DNA of 64,000 nucleotides from Streptomyces sp. DH-12 (GTDB taxonomy: Bacteria > Actinomycetota > Actinomycetes > Streptomycetales > Streptomycetaceae): the NCBI RefSeq assembly GCF_002899455.1, contig NZ_PPFB01000001.1:1860001-1924000 (forward strand). Direction: 5' to 3'. The notes below the pieces were generated by a model. The model was not told the origin of the DNA, did not search any database, and was given only the letters and a program-made list of their open reading frames with translations. Positions 35,222 to 44,923 of the stretch are shown in pieces. The stretch's first letter is position 1, and each line of letters starts with the position of its first letter. Made by a program: the position numbers and the translations under genes.

Positions 35222-36679
35222 TTATTCTCCTGCTCCTCGGTGAAGGCTTTGCACCGGGTGCGCGGTGAGCTCTTCCGCACCGCGCAGGTCACCCCGGATC
35301 CGGTCGGCGGCGGCGTACGCGCTCGCGATGCACGCGGGGACGCCGACGCCGTCGTACGCGGCGCCGCACACGGCCAGCCCGGACAGGCCCGCGAGGTGCG
35401 CGCGGACGCGGTCCACTCGGGCGTGGTGGCCGACCGGGTACTGGGGCAGGCCGTCGTCCCAGCGGGTGACGCGGGCGGCGACCGGGGCGGCGTCCAGGCC
35501 GGTGGCCGCCTTCAGGTCGTGCCGGGAGAGCTCCACCAGCTCGTCGTCGTCGCGGTGCAGGATCTCCGTCTCGCCGTGGCGGCCCACGGAGGTGCGTACG
35601 ACGGTCAGGTCCGGGTTCTCCTCGGCGATCCAGCCCCACTTGCGGGAGGCGAAGGTGGCCGCCTTGATGGAGCGGCCCTCCACGGGCGGCACCAGGAACC
35701 CGCTGCCCTCGGGCAGCCGTGCCTCGTCGCGCCGGTAGGCGAGGGTGACGAGCGCCATCGAGGCGTACTCGACGGCGGACAGCTCGGCGGCGGCGCCCGG
35801 CGCCTCGGCGCGCAGCAGTCCGGCGGCGGCCGGGGCGGGCACGGCGACGACGACCGCGTCGGCGTGCAGCACCTCGCCGCCGGCGACGAGCCGCCAGCCG
35901 TCGTCCGGTTCGCGGCGCAGTGCGGTGACCGGGGTGCCGGTGAGGATGCGGGCGCCGCGGGAGCGCAGGGAGTCGGCGACCGCGAGCGGCAGGGTGCCCA
36001 CGCCGCCCGCGACGCCCGTGAAGACGGGCCCGCTCCGCCGGTCGGCGGCCGTCCTCGCCTGCACGGCGCGGACCGCTTCGGTCAGGGTGGTGTGCGCGCG
36101 GGCTTCCTCGAAGAGCTGCGGGACGGCCGAGCGCATCGAGATGCGGTAGGCGTCCCCCGCGTACACCCCGCCGAGCAGCGGCTCCACGAGCCGGTCGACG
36201 ACCTCCCGGCCGAACCGCTCGGCGACGTACTCACCGATGGCGACGTCGTCGCCGATCCCGGTGGGCGGCAGCTCGGCGTCCCGCCCGATCCGGGCGAGGC
36301 CCTCGTCGGACAGCACCCCGGTGAGGGCGGCGGCGGTGCCGGGGACGCCCATGACGTGTCCCTTCGGCATGGGGCGCAGGGCGCCGCGGGTCCACAGGGC
36401 CGCGGTGGCGGTGGCGGGCGGCTGGAGCCGGTCGGACAGCCCCACGGCGCGGGCGAGTCCCACCGCCTCGGGCCGGCGGGCCAGCAGCGACTCCGCCCCG
36501 AGGTCGACGCGGGCGCCCGCGATCTCGCCGGGCAGCAGCTTGCCGCCGACCCGTTCCGAGGCCTCCAGGACGGTGACCCGCGCCCCGTGCTCCAGCAGCC
36601 GGTGCGCGGCGGCCAGTCCGGCGATGCCCGCTCCGACGACGACGGCGTGCCGGCCGCCGCCCCTGTGTGATCCGCTCAT
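35222..36679 (-). CDS. hemG: Coproporphyrinogen III oxidase / protoporphyrinogen oxidase HemG(Y) type
   Basis: 485 residues. FAD site [16 protein letters not shown] near 13, then ERVGGKL, and a C-terminal [13 protein letters not shown] flavin-contact segment. In actinobacteria this HemY/CgoX-type enzyme oxidises coproporphyrinogen to coproporphyrin, feeding HemQ. I use the ATG at 36679 with GAGAAGG 8 bases ahead; the GTG at 36688 would add three residues. Confidence 0.92.
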   Translation of the reverse strand: MSGSHRGGGRHAVVVGAGIAGLAAAHRLLEHGARVTVLEASERVGGKLLPGEIAGARVDLGAESLLARRPEAVGLARAVGLSDRLQPPATATAALWTRGALRPMPKGHVMGVPGTAAALTGVLSDEGLARIGRDAELPPTGIGDDVAIGEYVAERFGREVVDRLVEPLLGGVYAGDAYRISMRSAVPQLFEEARAHTTLTEAVRAVQARTAADRRSGPVFTGVAGGVGTLPLAVADSLRSRGARILTGTPVTALRREPDDGWRLVAGGEVLHADAVVVAVPAPAAAGLLRAEAPGAAAELSAVEYASMALVTLAYRRDEARLPEGSGFLVPPVEGRSIKAATFASRKWGWIAEENPDLTVVRTSVGRHGETEILHRDDDELVELSRHDLKAATGLDAAPVAARVTRWDDGLPQYPVGHHARVDRVRAHLAGLSGLAVCGAAYDGVGVPACIASAYAAADRIRGDLRGAEELTAHPVQSLHRGAGE

Positions 36680-36836
36680 GCCTCCCACCTTCTCAGATGC
36701 CGCACGCCGGTCCGCCAGGGCCGTGTGGCCCCCTCGAGTCCCTACCGTGACCCCCTTGCGACCGTCCGGCCCGAACGCCCGCCCCCCTTACGGCGTCTCA
36801 GGGATGTCAGCCGTCAGGACACGAGGGGGAGCCCGC

Positions 36837-37847
36837 ATGCGCACACGACGATCCGCACGATCCGTACGATCCGCCCACGCCCTCGCCGGGGCCCTGCTGG
36901 CGGCGGCCCTCGCGGTCACCGGGTGCGGCGCGTCCGGCGACAGCGCCGACAGCGGGGCCGGGGCGGGGAAGGGGGCGGCGGCGGACGAGAGGGCGGCCGT
37001 GGACGCCGCGCCCGAATCCGGGAAGCAGGGCGCGCCGGGCGGCGCGGCGGACCGGTCCGCGGCCTCCGCGTCCCGGGTGGCGGCGGAGCACATCATCCGC
37101 ACCGCCTCCCTGACGGTGCGCGTCGAGGACGTGCCGACGGCGCTCGGGGAGGCCCGTGCCGCGACCGCGAACGCGGGCGGCTACGTCGGCGACGAGACCA
37201 CCCGCCGGGACGGGCGGGGCCATGAGCGCACGCGCGTGGTGCTGCGCGTGCCCGTCGACGCGTACGAGGGGGTGCTGGCCGAGCTGGAGGGCACGGGCAC
37301 CCTCGTCGAGCGCAGCGCGCAGGCGGAGGACGTCACCGGCCAGGTCGTCGACGTGGAGAGCCGGATCCGGTCGCAGCGGGCCAGCGTGGCGCGGATCCGC
37401 GAGCTGATGGACCGGGCGGCCGAGCTCAGCGACGTGGTGACGCTGGAGGGCGAGCTGAGCAGCCGCCAGGCGGACCTGGAGTCGCTGCTCGCCCAGCAGG
37501 CGTCCCTGAAGGACCGCACGAGCCTCGCCACCATCACCCTCACGCTGTCCGAGACACCCGTGAAGGAGGCGGAGAAGGACGACGACCCCGGCTTCCTGGA
37601 CGCGCTCGCGGGCGGCTGGGACGTCTTCCTGACGATGCTGCGCTGGCTGACGGTGGCGCTGGGCGCGGTCCTGCCGTTCGCGGCGGTGGCGGCGGTGGTC
37701 GTCCTGGTGTGGAGCAAGCTGATCGCCCCCCGGCTGCGGCGCCGCCCGCGGCCCGGACCCACGACCGGCGGTCCGGGCCCGGACTCGCCGCCCGTCGCCC
37801 CGCCGGTTCCCGGGCGCGCCCCGGACGCCGGGAACGGCGACGCCTGA
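36837..37847 (+). CDS. DUF4349 lipoprotein
   Basis: 336 residues. Lipobox AVTGC near 26-30, disordered Ala/Gly region, then a DUF4349 domain (about 85-235) with HIIRTASLTVRVEDV, a coiled-coil section around RSQRASVARIRELMDRA, and one C-terminal TM segment (near 270-295) followed by a Pro-rich tail. The role is unknown; such proteins sit at the envelope. GAGGGGGAG precedes the ATG. It is divergent from hemG. Confidence 0.88.
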   Translation: MRTRRSARSVRSAHALAGALLAAALAVTGCGASGDSADSGAGAGKGAAADERAAVDAAPESGKQGAPGGAADRSAASASRVAAEHIIRTASLTVRVEDVPTALGEARAATANAGGYVGDETTRRDGRGHERTRVVLRVPVDAYEGVLAELEGTGTLVERSAQAEDVTGQVVDVESRIRSQRASVARIRELMDRAAELSDVVTLEGELSSRQADLESLLAQQASLKDRTSLATITLTLSETPVKEAEKDDDPGFLDALAGGWDVFLTMLRWLTVALGAVLPFAAVAAVVVLVWSKLIAPRLRRRPRPGPTTGGPGPDSPPVAPPVPGRAPDAGNGDA

Positions 37848-37872
37848 GGGACGGTCCCGGACCCTCCCCCCG

Positions 37873-37878
37873 TAGCGT
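37873..37878 (+). promoter_or_regulatory. -10 hexamer for leaderless flavoprotein gene
   Basis: TAGCGT, 7 bases before the ATG at 37886. Confidence 0.45.
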
Positions 37879-37885
37879 GGGCGGC

Positions 37886-39268
37886 ATGGACAAGAGCGCT
37901 GTGAGGGAACGGCTGGTCGTGATCGGCGGCGACGCCGCGGGCATGTCCGCGGCGTCGCAGGCCCGGCGGATGAAGGGTCCGGACGAGCTGGAGATCGTGG
38001 CGTTCGAACGCGGCCACTTCACCTCCTACTCCGCCTGCGGCATCCCCTACTGGGTGGGCGGCGACGTCGAGGACCGGGACCTGCTGATCGCGCGCACCCC
38101 CGAGGAGCACCGCGCCCGGGGCATCGACGTGCGGCTGCGCACCGAGGTCACGGAGATCGACCTGGACCGGGGGCGGGTGCGCGCCCGCGACCTGGAGTCC
38201 GGCGCCGAGTCGTGGACGCCGTACGACAAGCTGGTCATCGCGACCGGTGCGCGGCCGGTCCGCCCGGAGCTGCCCGGCATCGACGCGCCCGGGGTGCACG
38301 GGGTGCAGACGCTGGACGACGGGCAGGCGCTGCTGGACACGCTGGCCGGCGCCGGCGGGCGCCGCGCGGTGGTCGTGGGGGCGGGCTACATCGGCGTGGA
38401 GACGGCCGAAGCGATGATCAGGCGCGGCTACGAGGTGACGGTCGTCAACCGGGGCCGGGAGCCGATGGCGACGCTCGACCCCGACATGGGCAGGCTGGTG
38501 CACGAGGCCATGACCGGCCTGGGCATCACGATGGTGAACGACGCCACGGTGACCGCGCTGCCCACCGACGACGACGGCCGGGTACGGGCGGTGGCCACCG
38601 CGGACGCCGAGTACCCCGCCGACGTCGTCGTCCTGGGCATCGGCGTACGCCCCGAGACCACGCTCGCGCGGGACGCCGGACTGCCCCTCGGCGCGCACGG
38701 CGGGCTGCTCACCGACCGGTCGATGCGGGTGCGCGGGCAGGAGAACGTGTGGGCGGGCGGCGACTGCGTGGAGGTGCTCGACCTGGTCTCCGGGCAGTTG
38801 CGGCACATCCCGCTGGGCACCCACGCCAACAAGCACGGCCAGATCATCGGCACGAACGCCGGCGGCGGCTACGCCACCTTCCCGGGGGTGGTCGGCACGG
38901 CGGTCAGCAAGGTGTGCGACCTGGAGATCGCGCGCACCGGACTGCGGGAGAAGGACGCCCACCGCGTGGGCCTGCGCTTCGAGACGGTGACGATCGAGTC
39001 GACCAGCCGAGCGGGCTACTACCCGAACGCCTCCCCCATGACGGTGAAGATGCTGGCGGAGCTGGGCACGGGCCGGCTGCTCGGCGTCCAGATCGTCGGC
39101 CGCGAGGGCGCGGGCAAACGCGTGGACATCGCGGCGGTGGCCCTCACGGCGGGCATGACGGTCCACCAGGTCGCCGCACTGGACCTGGGCTATGCCCCGC
39201 CGTTCTCCCCGGTGTGGGACCCGGTCCAGGTGGCGGCGCGGAAGGCGGCGGCGAAGGTGGGGCGGTAA
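37886..39268 (+). CDS. CoA-disulfide-reductase / NADH-oxidase-like flavoprotein
   Basis: 460 residues. FAD site VVIGGDAAGMSAASQ near 11, redox Cys in YSACGIPYWVGG near 50, NAD(P)H site VVVGAGYIGVETAEAM near 160, and a dimerisation domain from about 330. The single redox Cys places it with CoA-disulfide reductases and NADH oxidases, which keep low-molecular thiols reduced or consume oxygen or peroxide. No rhodanese domain is attached, so it is not a CoADR-rhodanese fusion. Electron acceptor not determinable. Confidence 0.87.
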   Translation: MDKSAVRERLVVIGGDAAGMSAASQARRMKGPDELEIVAFERGHFTSYSACGIPYWVGGDVEDRDLLIARTPEEHRARGIDVRLRTEVTEIDLDRGRVRARDLESGAESWTPYDKLVIATGARPVRPELPGIDAPGVHGVQTLDDGQALLDTLAGAGGRRAVVVGAGYIGVETAEAMIRRGYEVTVVNRGREPMATLDPDMGRLVHEAMTGLGITMVNDATVTALPTDDDGRVRAVATADAEYPADVVVLGIGVRPETTLARDAGLPLGAHGGLLTDRSMRVRGQENVWAGGDCVEVLDLVSGQLRHIPLGTHANKHGQIIGTNAGGGYATFPGVVGTAVSKVCDLEIARTGLREKDAHRVGLRFETVTIESTSRAGYYPNASPMTVKMLAELGTGRLLGVQIVGREGAGKRVDIAAVALTAGMTVHQVAALDLGYAPPFSPVWDPVQVAARKAAAKVGR

Positions 39269-39471
39269 GGACAGGGGGCGGGGCGGGGGGGAGCGCGCGC
39301 TGCGGGCGACGGGCGTGCGCTCCCCTGCCGTCGCCGGTCACGCCGTCCCGTTGCGCCGGGCCCGCGGCGCCTTCCCCGCGCCGCGGACGGTCGAGGAGAC
39401 ATACGCACGGCGGGCGGGCGGCGTTCAGGGGGCCGTTGATTCACCGGCGGCCGTCCGGGCACTAGGGGGGT

Positions 39472-40296
39472 GTGGTCATCCCCGTCCATGACGTGAACCC
39501 CGCGCGGCGCACTCCCTGGGTGACGTACGCGCTGATCATCGCCAATGTCGTCGTCTTCGTCGCGTTCACGCCCGGTGTCGCGGGCTCCCTGACCGGGGGC
39601 GGCGGCAGCCTGGCCGACCTGTGTCACCTCCAGGCGTTCCTGGAGCGGTGGGCGGTGGTGCCCAGGGAGCTGATCCACCACCGGCTGCCGGATCTCGTGC
39701 CGACGGGCGGGACCGGCGTGGGCCCGCAGGGTCCGGGGTGCGTGATCGGGCCGCCCGGCTACGAGAAGTCGCCGGAGCTGAGCGTGCTGACGGCGATGTT
39801 CCTGCACGGCGGCTGGCTGCACCTGCTGGGCAACATGCTGTTCCTGTGGATCTTCGGCAACAACATCGAGGACCGCATGGGGCACCTCCGCTTCCTGCTG
39901 TTCTACCTGCTGTGCGGCTACGCGGCCGCGTACGGCTTCGCCCTCCTGAACAACGGCTCGGGCGAGCCGCTGATCGGCGCGTCCGGCGCGGTCGCCGGGG
40001 TCCTGGGCGCCTACCTGGTCCTCTATCCGCGGGCGCGGGTGTGGGTGCTGGTGCCGTTCCTGATCTTCCTGCCGCTGCGGCTGCCCGCGTGGATCGTGCT
40101 GGGCCTGTGGTTCGTGCTCCAGGCGCTGTACTCGGCCGGGCAGGGCGTCACGGACGCGGGCACGGTGGCGTACGCGGCGCACGTCGTCGGCTTCGTCGTC
40201 GGCATGCTGCTGGCCTGGCCGCTGAAGCCGGGCACTCCCCCGCCGCCCGAGCCGCGCGGCATGCTCTTCGGCCGGCGGGCGCGGGCGGGCTGGTAG
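39472..40296 (+). CDS. Rhomboid-family intramembrane serine protease
   Basis: 274 residues with about six or seven TM helices. Rhomboid motifs are clear: HGGWLHLLGNMLFLWIFG near 110, catalytic GASGAV near 168, and the catalytic His in AAHVVG near 237. It cleaves TM helices of unknown substrates. The GTG at 39472 follows GGGGGG closely. An approximately 35-residue insertion (near 60-95) lies between the first helix and the core, as in other actinobacterial rhomboids. Confidence 0.9.
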   Translation: MVIPVHDVNPARRTPWVTYALIIANVVVFVAFTPGVAGSLTGGGGSLADLCHLQAFLERWAVVPRELIHHRLPDLVPTGGTGVGPQGPGCVIGPPGYEKSPELSVLTAMFLHGGWLHLLGNMLFLWIFGNNIEDRMGHLRFLLFYLLCGYAAAYGFALLNNGSGEPLIGASGAVAGVLGAYLVLYPRARVWVLVPFLIFLPLRLPAWIVLGLWFVLQALYSAGQGVTDAGTVAYAAHVVGFVVGMLLAWPLKPGTPPPPEPRGMLFGRRARAGW

Positions 40297-40383
40297 GCGA
40301 TCCCCGCTTGACCGCCCGCGCGTCCGGACTCGGCCGGAGGCCCGGGCCCTCCCCCGTGGGGCGACGGCGCTCGGGAACGCGGA

Positions 40384-40421
40384 AAGCCGGTGCGGCGCGC
40401 GGGGGCGCGCCGCACCGGCTT
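40384..40421. terminator. Strong bidirectional terminator, rhomboid/hemE
   Basis: Perfect 17-bp stem with GGGG loop (40384-40400 with 40405-40421), between convergent genes; AA before and TT after the stem. Confidence 0.85.
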
Positions 40422-40466
40422 CACCGACGGCCCGCGGGCCGTCTGCGGACGATCGGCTGTGTACCG

Positions 40467-41534
40467 TCAGCGGGCGGTCGTCGTGTGGACGTACTCCACC
40501 AGCCGCGTCAGGGCGTCCGCGTCGGTGGACGGCATGACGCCGTGGCCGAGGTTGAAGATGTGGCCCTCCAGACCGGCCGCCGCGTCCAGCACCTCCTGCG
40601 CCTTGGTCTCGACGGCCTCGCGGCCGGCGAACAGCACGGTCGGGTCCAGGTTGCCCTGGAGCGCCTTGCCGGGGCCGACGCGGCGGACGGCCTCGTCCAG
40701 CGGGACGCGCCAGTCGACGCCGACGACGTCCGCGCCGGCCTCGCCCATCAGCCCGAGCAGCTCGCCCGTGCCGACGCCGAAGTGGATGCGCGGGACCTCG
40801 TAGGGGGCCACCGCGTCGAACACCTTCGCCGACGCGGGCAGCACCGAGCGGCGGTAGTCGGCGGGGGCGAGGGCGCCGGCCCAGGAGTCGAAGAGCTGGA
40901 CGGCCGAGGCGCCGGCCTCGATCTGCACCTTCAGGAAGGCGGCCGTGATCTCCGCGAGCCGGTCGAGCAGGTCCGCCCACAGCTCCGGGTCGCCGTACAT
41001 CATCGCCTTGGCGTTCTCGTACGTGCGGGACGGGCCGCCCTCGACGAGGTAGCTGGCGAGGGTGAAGGGGGCGCCCGCGAAGCCGATCAGCGGGGTCGCG
41101 CCCAGCTCCCGGGTCAGCGTCCCGATCGCCTCGGTGACGTACGGGACGTCCTCGGGGGTCAGGTCGCGCAGCCGGTCCAGGTCGGCGCGGGTGCGCACCG
41201 GCTGCTCGACGACCGGGCCGACGCCCGGCTTGATGTCGAGGTCGATGCCGATGGCCTTGAGGGGCACGACGATGTCGCTGAAGTAGATGGCCGCGTCGAC
41301 CTGGTGGCGGCGCACCGGCTGGAGCGTGATCTCGGTGACCAGGTCGGGGCGCATGCAGGAGTCGAGCATGCCGATGCCCTCGCGCACCTTGCGGTACTCC
41401 GGCAGGGAGCGCCCGGCCTGCCGCATGAACCACACCGGGGTGTGCGGCACCGGCTCACGCCGGCACGCCTTGAGGAAGGCACTGTCGTACGTCGAAGTCG
41501 GCTGGCTGCCCGTCGGGCTCACGTTGGCGCTCAC
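40467..41534 (-). CDS. hemE: Uroporphyrinogen decarboxylase HemE
   Basis: 355 residues. Signature [16 protein letters not shown] near 33, [17 protein letters not shown] near 150, and FNLGHGVMP near 325. It converts uroporphyrinogen III to coproporphyrinogen III, upstream of HemG and HemQ, whose genes lie 4 kb away. The start is the GTG at 41534; a GAGACT hexamer 7 bases upstream hints at a leaderless message. Confidence 0.96.
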   Translation of the reverse strand: MSANVSPTGSQPTSTYDSAFLKACRREPVPHTPVWFMRQAGRSLPEYRKVREGIGMLDSCMRPDLVTEITLQPVRRHQVDAAIYFSDIVVPLKAIGIDLDIKPGVGPVVEQPVRTRADLDRLRDLTPEDVPYVTEAIGTLTRELGATPLIGFAGAPFTLASYLVEGGPSRTYENAKAMMYGDPELWADLLDRLAEITAAFLKVQIEAGASAVQLFDSWAGALAPADYRRSVLPASAKVFDAVAPYEVPRIHFGVGTGELLGLMGEAGADVVGVDWRVPLDEAVRRVGPGKALQGNLDPTVLFAGREAVETKAQEVLDAAAGLEGHIFNLGHGVMPSTDADALTRLVEYVHTTTAR

Positions 41535-41725
41535 ACCGGCCAGTCTCGCATGTCGCCGGAACGGTCCCGGCCGCCGGGGATCCCGGGTGGCGGGGGTCAC
41601 CCTCGCCGCCCGCCCGGCCGCCGGGCCGCTCACCGGGAGCGGGGGCGCGCGGCGGGGATGCGGTGTGATCCGGACACCCCCGGACGGCACGGGTGTCCCT
41701 CCCTGCGCCGACGGCCCGTTCCGCT

Positions 41726-41731
41726 TAACCT
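41726..41731 (+). promoter_or_regulatory. -10 hexamer for leaderless DUF3000 gene
   Basis: TAACCT, 7 bases before the ATG at 41739. Confidence 0.45.
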
Positions 41732-41738
41732 TCCCCGC

Positions 41739-42410
41739 ATGGGTGCGGCTCAGGGACGACTGTCGGACGGCGCTGGCGGAATGGACGAACCGAAGGAGGG
41801 GGGCGACACCGGACCCGGGGGTGCGTCCCCGCTGCCCTTCCGGGCCGCTGTCGACGCGTTGCGCGGCGCGCGGCTGCGGCCGCAGATCGAGGTCGAGCCC
41901 ACCCCCGCGCCGAAACGGCTCGCGCCGTACGCGCACGCGCTGGAGGCGGCGGTCGTGGACGGCGAGGAGGACCTCGCCGACGGCCGGCTGGTGCTGCTGT
42001 ACGACCCGGCCGGGCACGAGGCATGGCGGGGCACGTTCCGGCTGGTGACCCTGGTCCGTGCGGAGCTGGAGCCGGAGATGGCGGCGGACCCGCTGCTGCC
42101 GGAGGTGTGCTGGTCCTGGCTGACGGGTGCGCTCACCGCGCGCGGGCTGGCGTTCGGCGAGCCCAGCGGGACGGTGACGCGGGCGAGCTCCCACTACTTC
42201 GGCGGGCTGTCCGAGCGCCCGGCCGCCTCGCAGATCGAGATCCGCGCCTCCTGGACGCCGCGCGAGGGGCTGGGCGGGGTGCCGGACACGGCGGCCCATC
42301 TGGTCGCGTGGTGCGACCTGCTCGCGCAGGTGGCGGGGCTGCCGCCGGCCACCCCCGGTGACGCGTCGGTGGTGACGCTTCCGCAGCGGCGGGGGCCGCA
42401 GTCGCGCTGA
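41739..42410 (+). CDS. DUF3000 protein
   Basis: 223 residues. The conserved part starts at [28 protein letters not shown]-type sequence (about 31-58), followed by [10 protein letters not shown] and a WSWLTGAL segment near 127. It is an actinobacterial family of unknown function that often neighbours hemE and RNase D. A shorter start at 41781 is possible but the leaderless-type promoter favours 41739. Confidence 0.87.
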   Translation: MGAAQGRLSDGAGGMDEPKEGGDTGPGGASPLPFRAAVDALRGARLRPQIEVEPTPAPKRLAPYAHALEAAVVDGEEDLADGRLVLLYDPAGHEAWRGTFRLVTLVRAELEPEMAADPLLPEVCWSWLTGALTARGLAFGEPSGTVTRASSHYFGGLSERPAASQIEIRASWTPREGLGGVPDTAAHLVAWCDLLAQVAGLPPATPGDASVVTLPQRRGPQSR

Positions 42411-42426
42411 GCGCTCCGCCGGCCGG

Positions 42427-42492
42427 TCGAGGTCCGCTCGAGGACCGGTCAAGGACCGGTCAAGGACCGGTCGCACGCCGGCCGGGCACCGG
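42427..42492. repeat. 11-bp tandem repeat, about six decaying copies
   Basis: Units of TCAAGGACCGG type follow each other at 42427, 42438, 42449, 42460, 42471 and 42482. The central copies are identical and the outer ones diverge. The period equals one helical turn. It starts 17 bases after the DUF3000 stop. Confidence 0.75.
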
Positions 42493-42782
42493 TCGGTTTC
42501 GGCCACTCGTCGTGGGACGTCTCCCGGATGCCCGCCGGACGCCTCACCGGCCGTCTCTTTGTCGATACGGCCACATTCGGAAGCGTTGCGACGCAGACCG
42601 AAACCGTTCGATCTTCGAATGATCGATCGCGCGTCCGAATTGCCCGGATTGTTACTCACCGGATCGTGATCATTTCCTAAAGGACATCAGGTTTGCTGCC
42701 GAAGACGACTGTGACCTTGAAAACACGGTTCGTCCCGGCTTCACTCCCACGAGCCGCCCCCGTCCCGCACCCAGGAGGCCTG
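42493..42782 (+). other. AT-richer leader region of the LuxR-type regulator
   Basis: About 290 bases, less GC-rich than the rest, with overlapping GATC/TTCGAA palindromes near 42607-42630 and a TTGCCC at 42640. No gene. It probably carries the regulator's promoter and control sites; no clean -35/-10 pair could be fixed. Confidence 0.45.
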
Positions 42783-43445
42783 GTGTCCGTTCTCCTCGAG
42801 CAGCCCTCAAGCCTGGTCGCCTACCGCCCGAACAAGCCGACCGCCATGGTGGTCGTGGCCGACCCGCGCGTCCGTAACACCGTCACCCGCCATCTGTGGG
42901 CGCTCGGTGTGCGCGATGTGATCGAGGCCTCGTCCGTCGCGGAGGCTCGTCCCCGCATCGGCAACCCCCGCGACATCTGCGTCGCCGAAGTCCATCTGCC
43001 GGACGGTTCCGGCCTCACCCTCCTCTCCGAGACCCGCGCCGCGGGCTGGCCCAACGGCCTCGCCCTCTCGGCCGCCGACGACATCGGCGCCGTGCGCAAC
43101 GCGCTGGCGGGCGGGGTGAAGGGCTACGTCGTCACCGGCACGCGCACCAACCTCGGGCTCCCCACCCGACCGGGTGCCGCTCCCATCGGCGCGGCCGCCG
43201 CCCGCCTCCACCGCCGTCCCCCGGGTGCCCCGAGCCACCCGGGTGGCTACCGCGAGCTGTCCGGCCGTGAGGTCGAGGTGCTGCGGCTGGTCGCGGAGGG
43301 CCAGTCGAACAAGGCGATCGGCGTCTCCATGGGCCTGTCCGCCCTCACCGTGAAGAGCCACCTCGCCCGCATCGCCCGCAAGCTCGGCACGGGCGACCGC
43401 GCCGGGATGGTGGCGGTGGCCCTGCGCACCGGCATCATCCACTGA
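42783..43445 (+). CDS. LuxR/FixJ-type response regulator with atypical receiver
   Basis: 220 residues. The receiver-like domain (about 17-125) keeps the fold but the phospho-acceptor site reads CVAEVHLPDGSG, with Glu where Asp is expected, and the acidic pocket has a single Asp (VVVADPRV). The C-terminal LuxR helix-turn-helix (about 155-220) is complete: LSGREVEVLRLVAEGQSNK and LSALTVKSHLARIARKLG. It should bind DNA, probably without phosphorylation. AGGAGG lies 4 bases before the GTG at 42783; an upstream in-frame TTG at 42693 lacks support. No kinase gene is adjacent. Confidence 0.87.
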   Translation: MSVLLEQPSSLVAYRPNKPTAMVVVADPRVRNTVTRHLWALGVRDVIEASSVAEARPRIGNPRDICVAEVHLPDGSGLTLLSETRAAGWPNGLALSAADDIGAVRNALAGGVKGYVVTGTRTNLGLPTRPGAAPIGAAAARLHRRPPGAPSHPGGYRELSGREVEVLRLVAEGQSNKAIGVSMGLSALTVKSHLARIARKLGTGDRAGMVAVALRTGIIH

Positions 43446-43500
43446 CCCCGCCCTCCGGACGGTCCGCGCCTTCCGGCATCCCGCCCCGACGCCCCTTCCC

Positions 43501-43532
43501 GCGCCCGCCGACGCCCCCGCGTCGGCGGGCGC
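43501..43532 (+). terminator. Terminator after LuxR-type regulator
   Basis: Perfect 14-bp stem (43501-43514 with 43519-43532) and CCCC loop. Confidence 0.8.
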
Positions 43533-43630
43533 CGCCGCGCGTGGCACCGCCGGGGTCGCGCGGCGGCCTGTTCTCGCTGGTCGGCGGGGTCACCGGGCGG
43601 AGGGACGGACCGGGGACCGGCCCGTACGGA

Positions 43631-43636
43631 TACTCT
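43631..43636 (+). promoter_or_regulatory. -10 hexamer for leaderless rnd
   Basis: TACTCT, 6 bases before the GTG at 43643. Confidence 0.45.
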
Positions 43637-43642
43637 TGACAG

Positions 43643-44923
43643 GTGACCGACGCCCACGACACCGCAGCAGACAGTTCACTGCGCACCACCGGAGGCGCCC
43701 CTCCGGACGACGGCGGATCCTCTGCTGCACAGGCGCCGATCCCCCTGCTGGAGCCCCGCGAGGGCGTCCCGGCCGTGGTCGCCGACGAGGCCGCCCTCGC
43801 CGAGGTCGTCGCCGCGTTCGCCGCGGGCCGCGGGCCCGTCGCCGTGGACGCCGAGCGCGCCTCGGGCTACCGGTACGGACAGCGGGCCTACCTCGTCCAG
43901 CTCCGGCGCGAAGGCGCCGGCACCGCGCTGATCGACCCGGTCGCCTGCCCCGACCTGTCCGCCCTCGGCGAGACGCTGTCCGGCGTGGAGTGGGTGCTGC
44001 ACGCCGCCACCCAGGACCTGCCCTGCCTGCGCGAGATAGGCATGGTGCCGACGCGGCTCTTCGACACCGAGCTGGCCGGCCGGCTGGCCGGGTTCCCGCG
44101 GGTCGGGCTCGGCGCGATGGTCGAGAACGTGCTCGGCTTCCAACTGGAGAAGGGCCACTCCGCCGTCGACTGGTCCACCCGCCCGCTGCCCGAGCCCTGG
44201 CTGCGCTACGCCGCGCTCGACGTCGAGCTGCTGGTCGACCTGCGGGACGCGCTGGAGAAGGAGCTGGACCGGCAGGGCAAACTGGACTGGGCCCGGCAGG
44301 AGTTCGACGCGATCGCCTCGGCGCCGCCGCCCGAGCCGCGCAAGGACCCGTGGCGGCGCACCTCCGGCATGCACAAGGTCCGCCGCCGGCGGCAGATGGC
44401 CGTCGTACGGGAGCTGTGGCAGACCCGGGACCGGATCGCCCGCCGCCGTGACGTGTCCCCCGGCAAGGTGCTGTCCGACGCGGCGATCGTCGAGGCCGCC
44501 CTCGCCATGCCGTCCGACCCGCACGCGCTGGCCGCGCTGAACGGCTTCGGGCAGCGGGTGGGCCGCCGCCAGCTCGAACAGTGGCAGGCGGCGGTCGACC
44601 GGGCGAAGGCGCTGAGCGAGGACCGGCTGCCCCAGCCCGGCCAGCCGGTGACCGGTCCCCCGCCGCCGCGCGCCTGGGCCGACAAGGACCCGGCGGCCGC
44701 GGCCCGGCTGTCCGCCGCGCGAGCGGGCGTGACCGCCCTGGCGGAGCGGCTGAACATGCCCGCGGAGAACCTGATCACGCCGGACACGGTCCGCAGGGTC
44801 TGCTGGGAGCCGCCGTCCCCGGCCACGGCCGAGACGGTCGCCGCGACCCTGACCGCCCACGGCGCCCGCGCCTGGCAGGTGGAGCAGGTGACGCCGGTGC
44901 TGGTGGCGGCGTTCACGGCCTGA
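43643..44923 (+). CDS. rnd: Ribonuclease D-type 3'-5' exonuclease with HRDC domain
   Basis: 426 residues. DEDD exonuclease motifs: AVDAERASGYRY near 68, HAATQDLPCL near 118, and RYAALDVELLVDL near 192. An HRDC domain follows (about 245-330), then an actinobacterial C-terminal region ending in QVEQVTPVLVAAF. It trims RNA 3' ends. The second motif position has E in DAE as in RNase D. It stands alone with its own promoter. Confidence 0.92.
   Translation: MTDAHDTAADSSLRTTGGAPPDDGGSSAAQAPIPLLEPREGVPAVVADEAALAEVVAAFAAGRGPVAVDAERASGYRYGQRAYLVQLRREGAGTALIDPVACPDLSALGETLSGVEWVLHAATQDLPCLREIGMVPTRLFDTELAGRLAGFPRVGLGAMVENVLGFQLEKGHSAVDWSTRPLPEPWLRYAALDVELLVDLRDALEKELDRQGKLDWARQEFDAIASAPPPEPRKDPWRRTSGMHKVRRRRQMAVVRELWQTRDRIARRRDVSPGKVLSDAAIVEAALAMPSDPHALAALNGFGQRVGRRQLEQWQAAVDRAKALSEDRLPQPGQPVTGPPPPRAWADKDPAAAARLSAARAGVTALAERLNMPAENLITPDTVRRVCWEPPSPATAETVAATLTAHGARAWQVEQVTPVLVAAFTA

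Noticed and set aside
42427-42492. CRISPR-like array
   Set aside because: The units are contiguous 11-mers without spacers and no cas gene is present.
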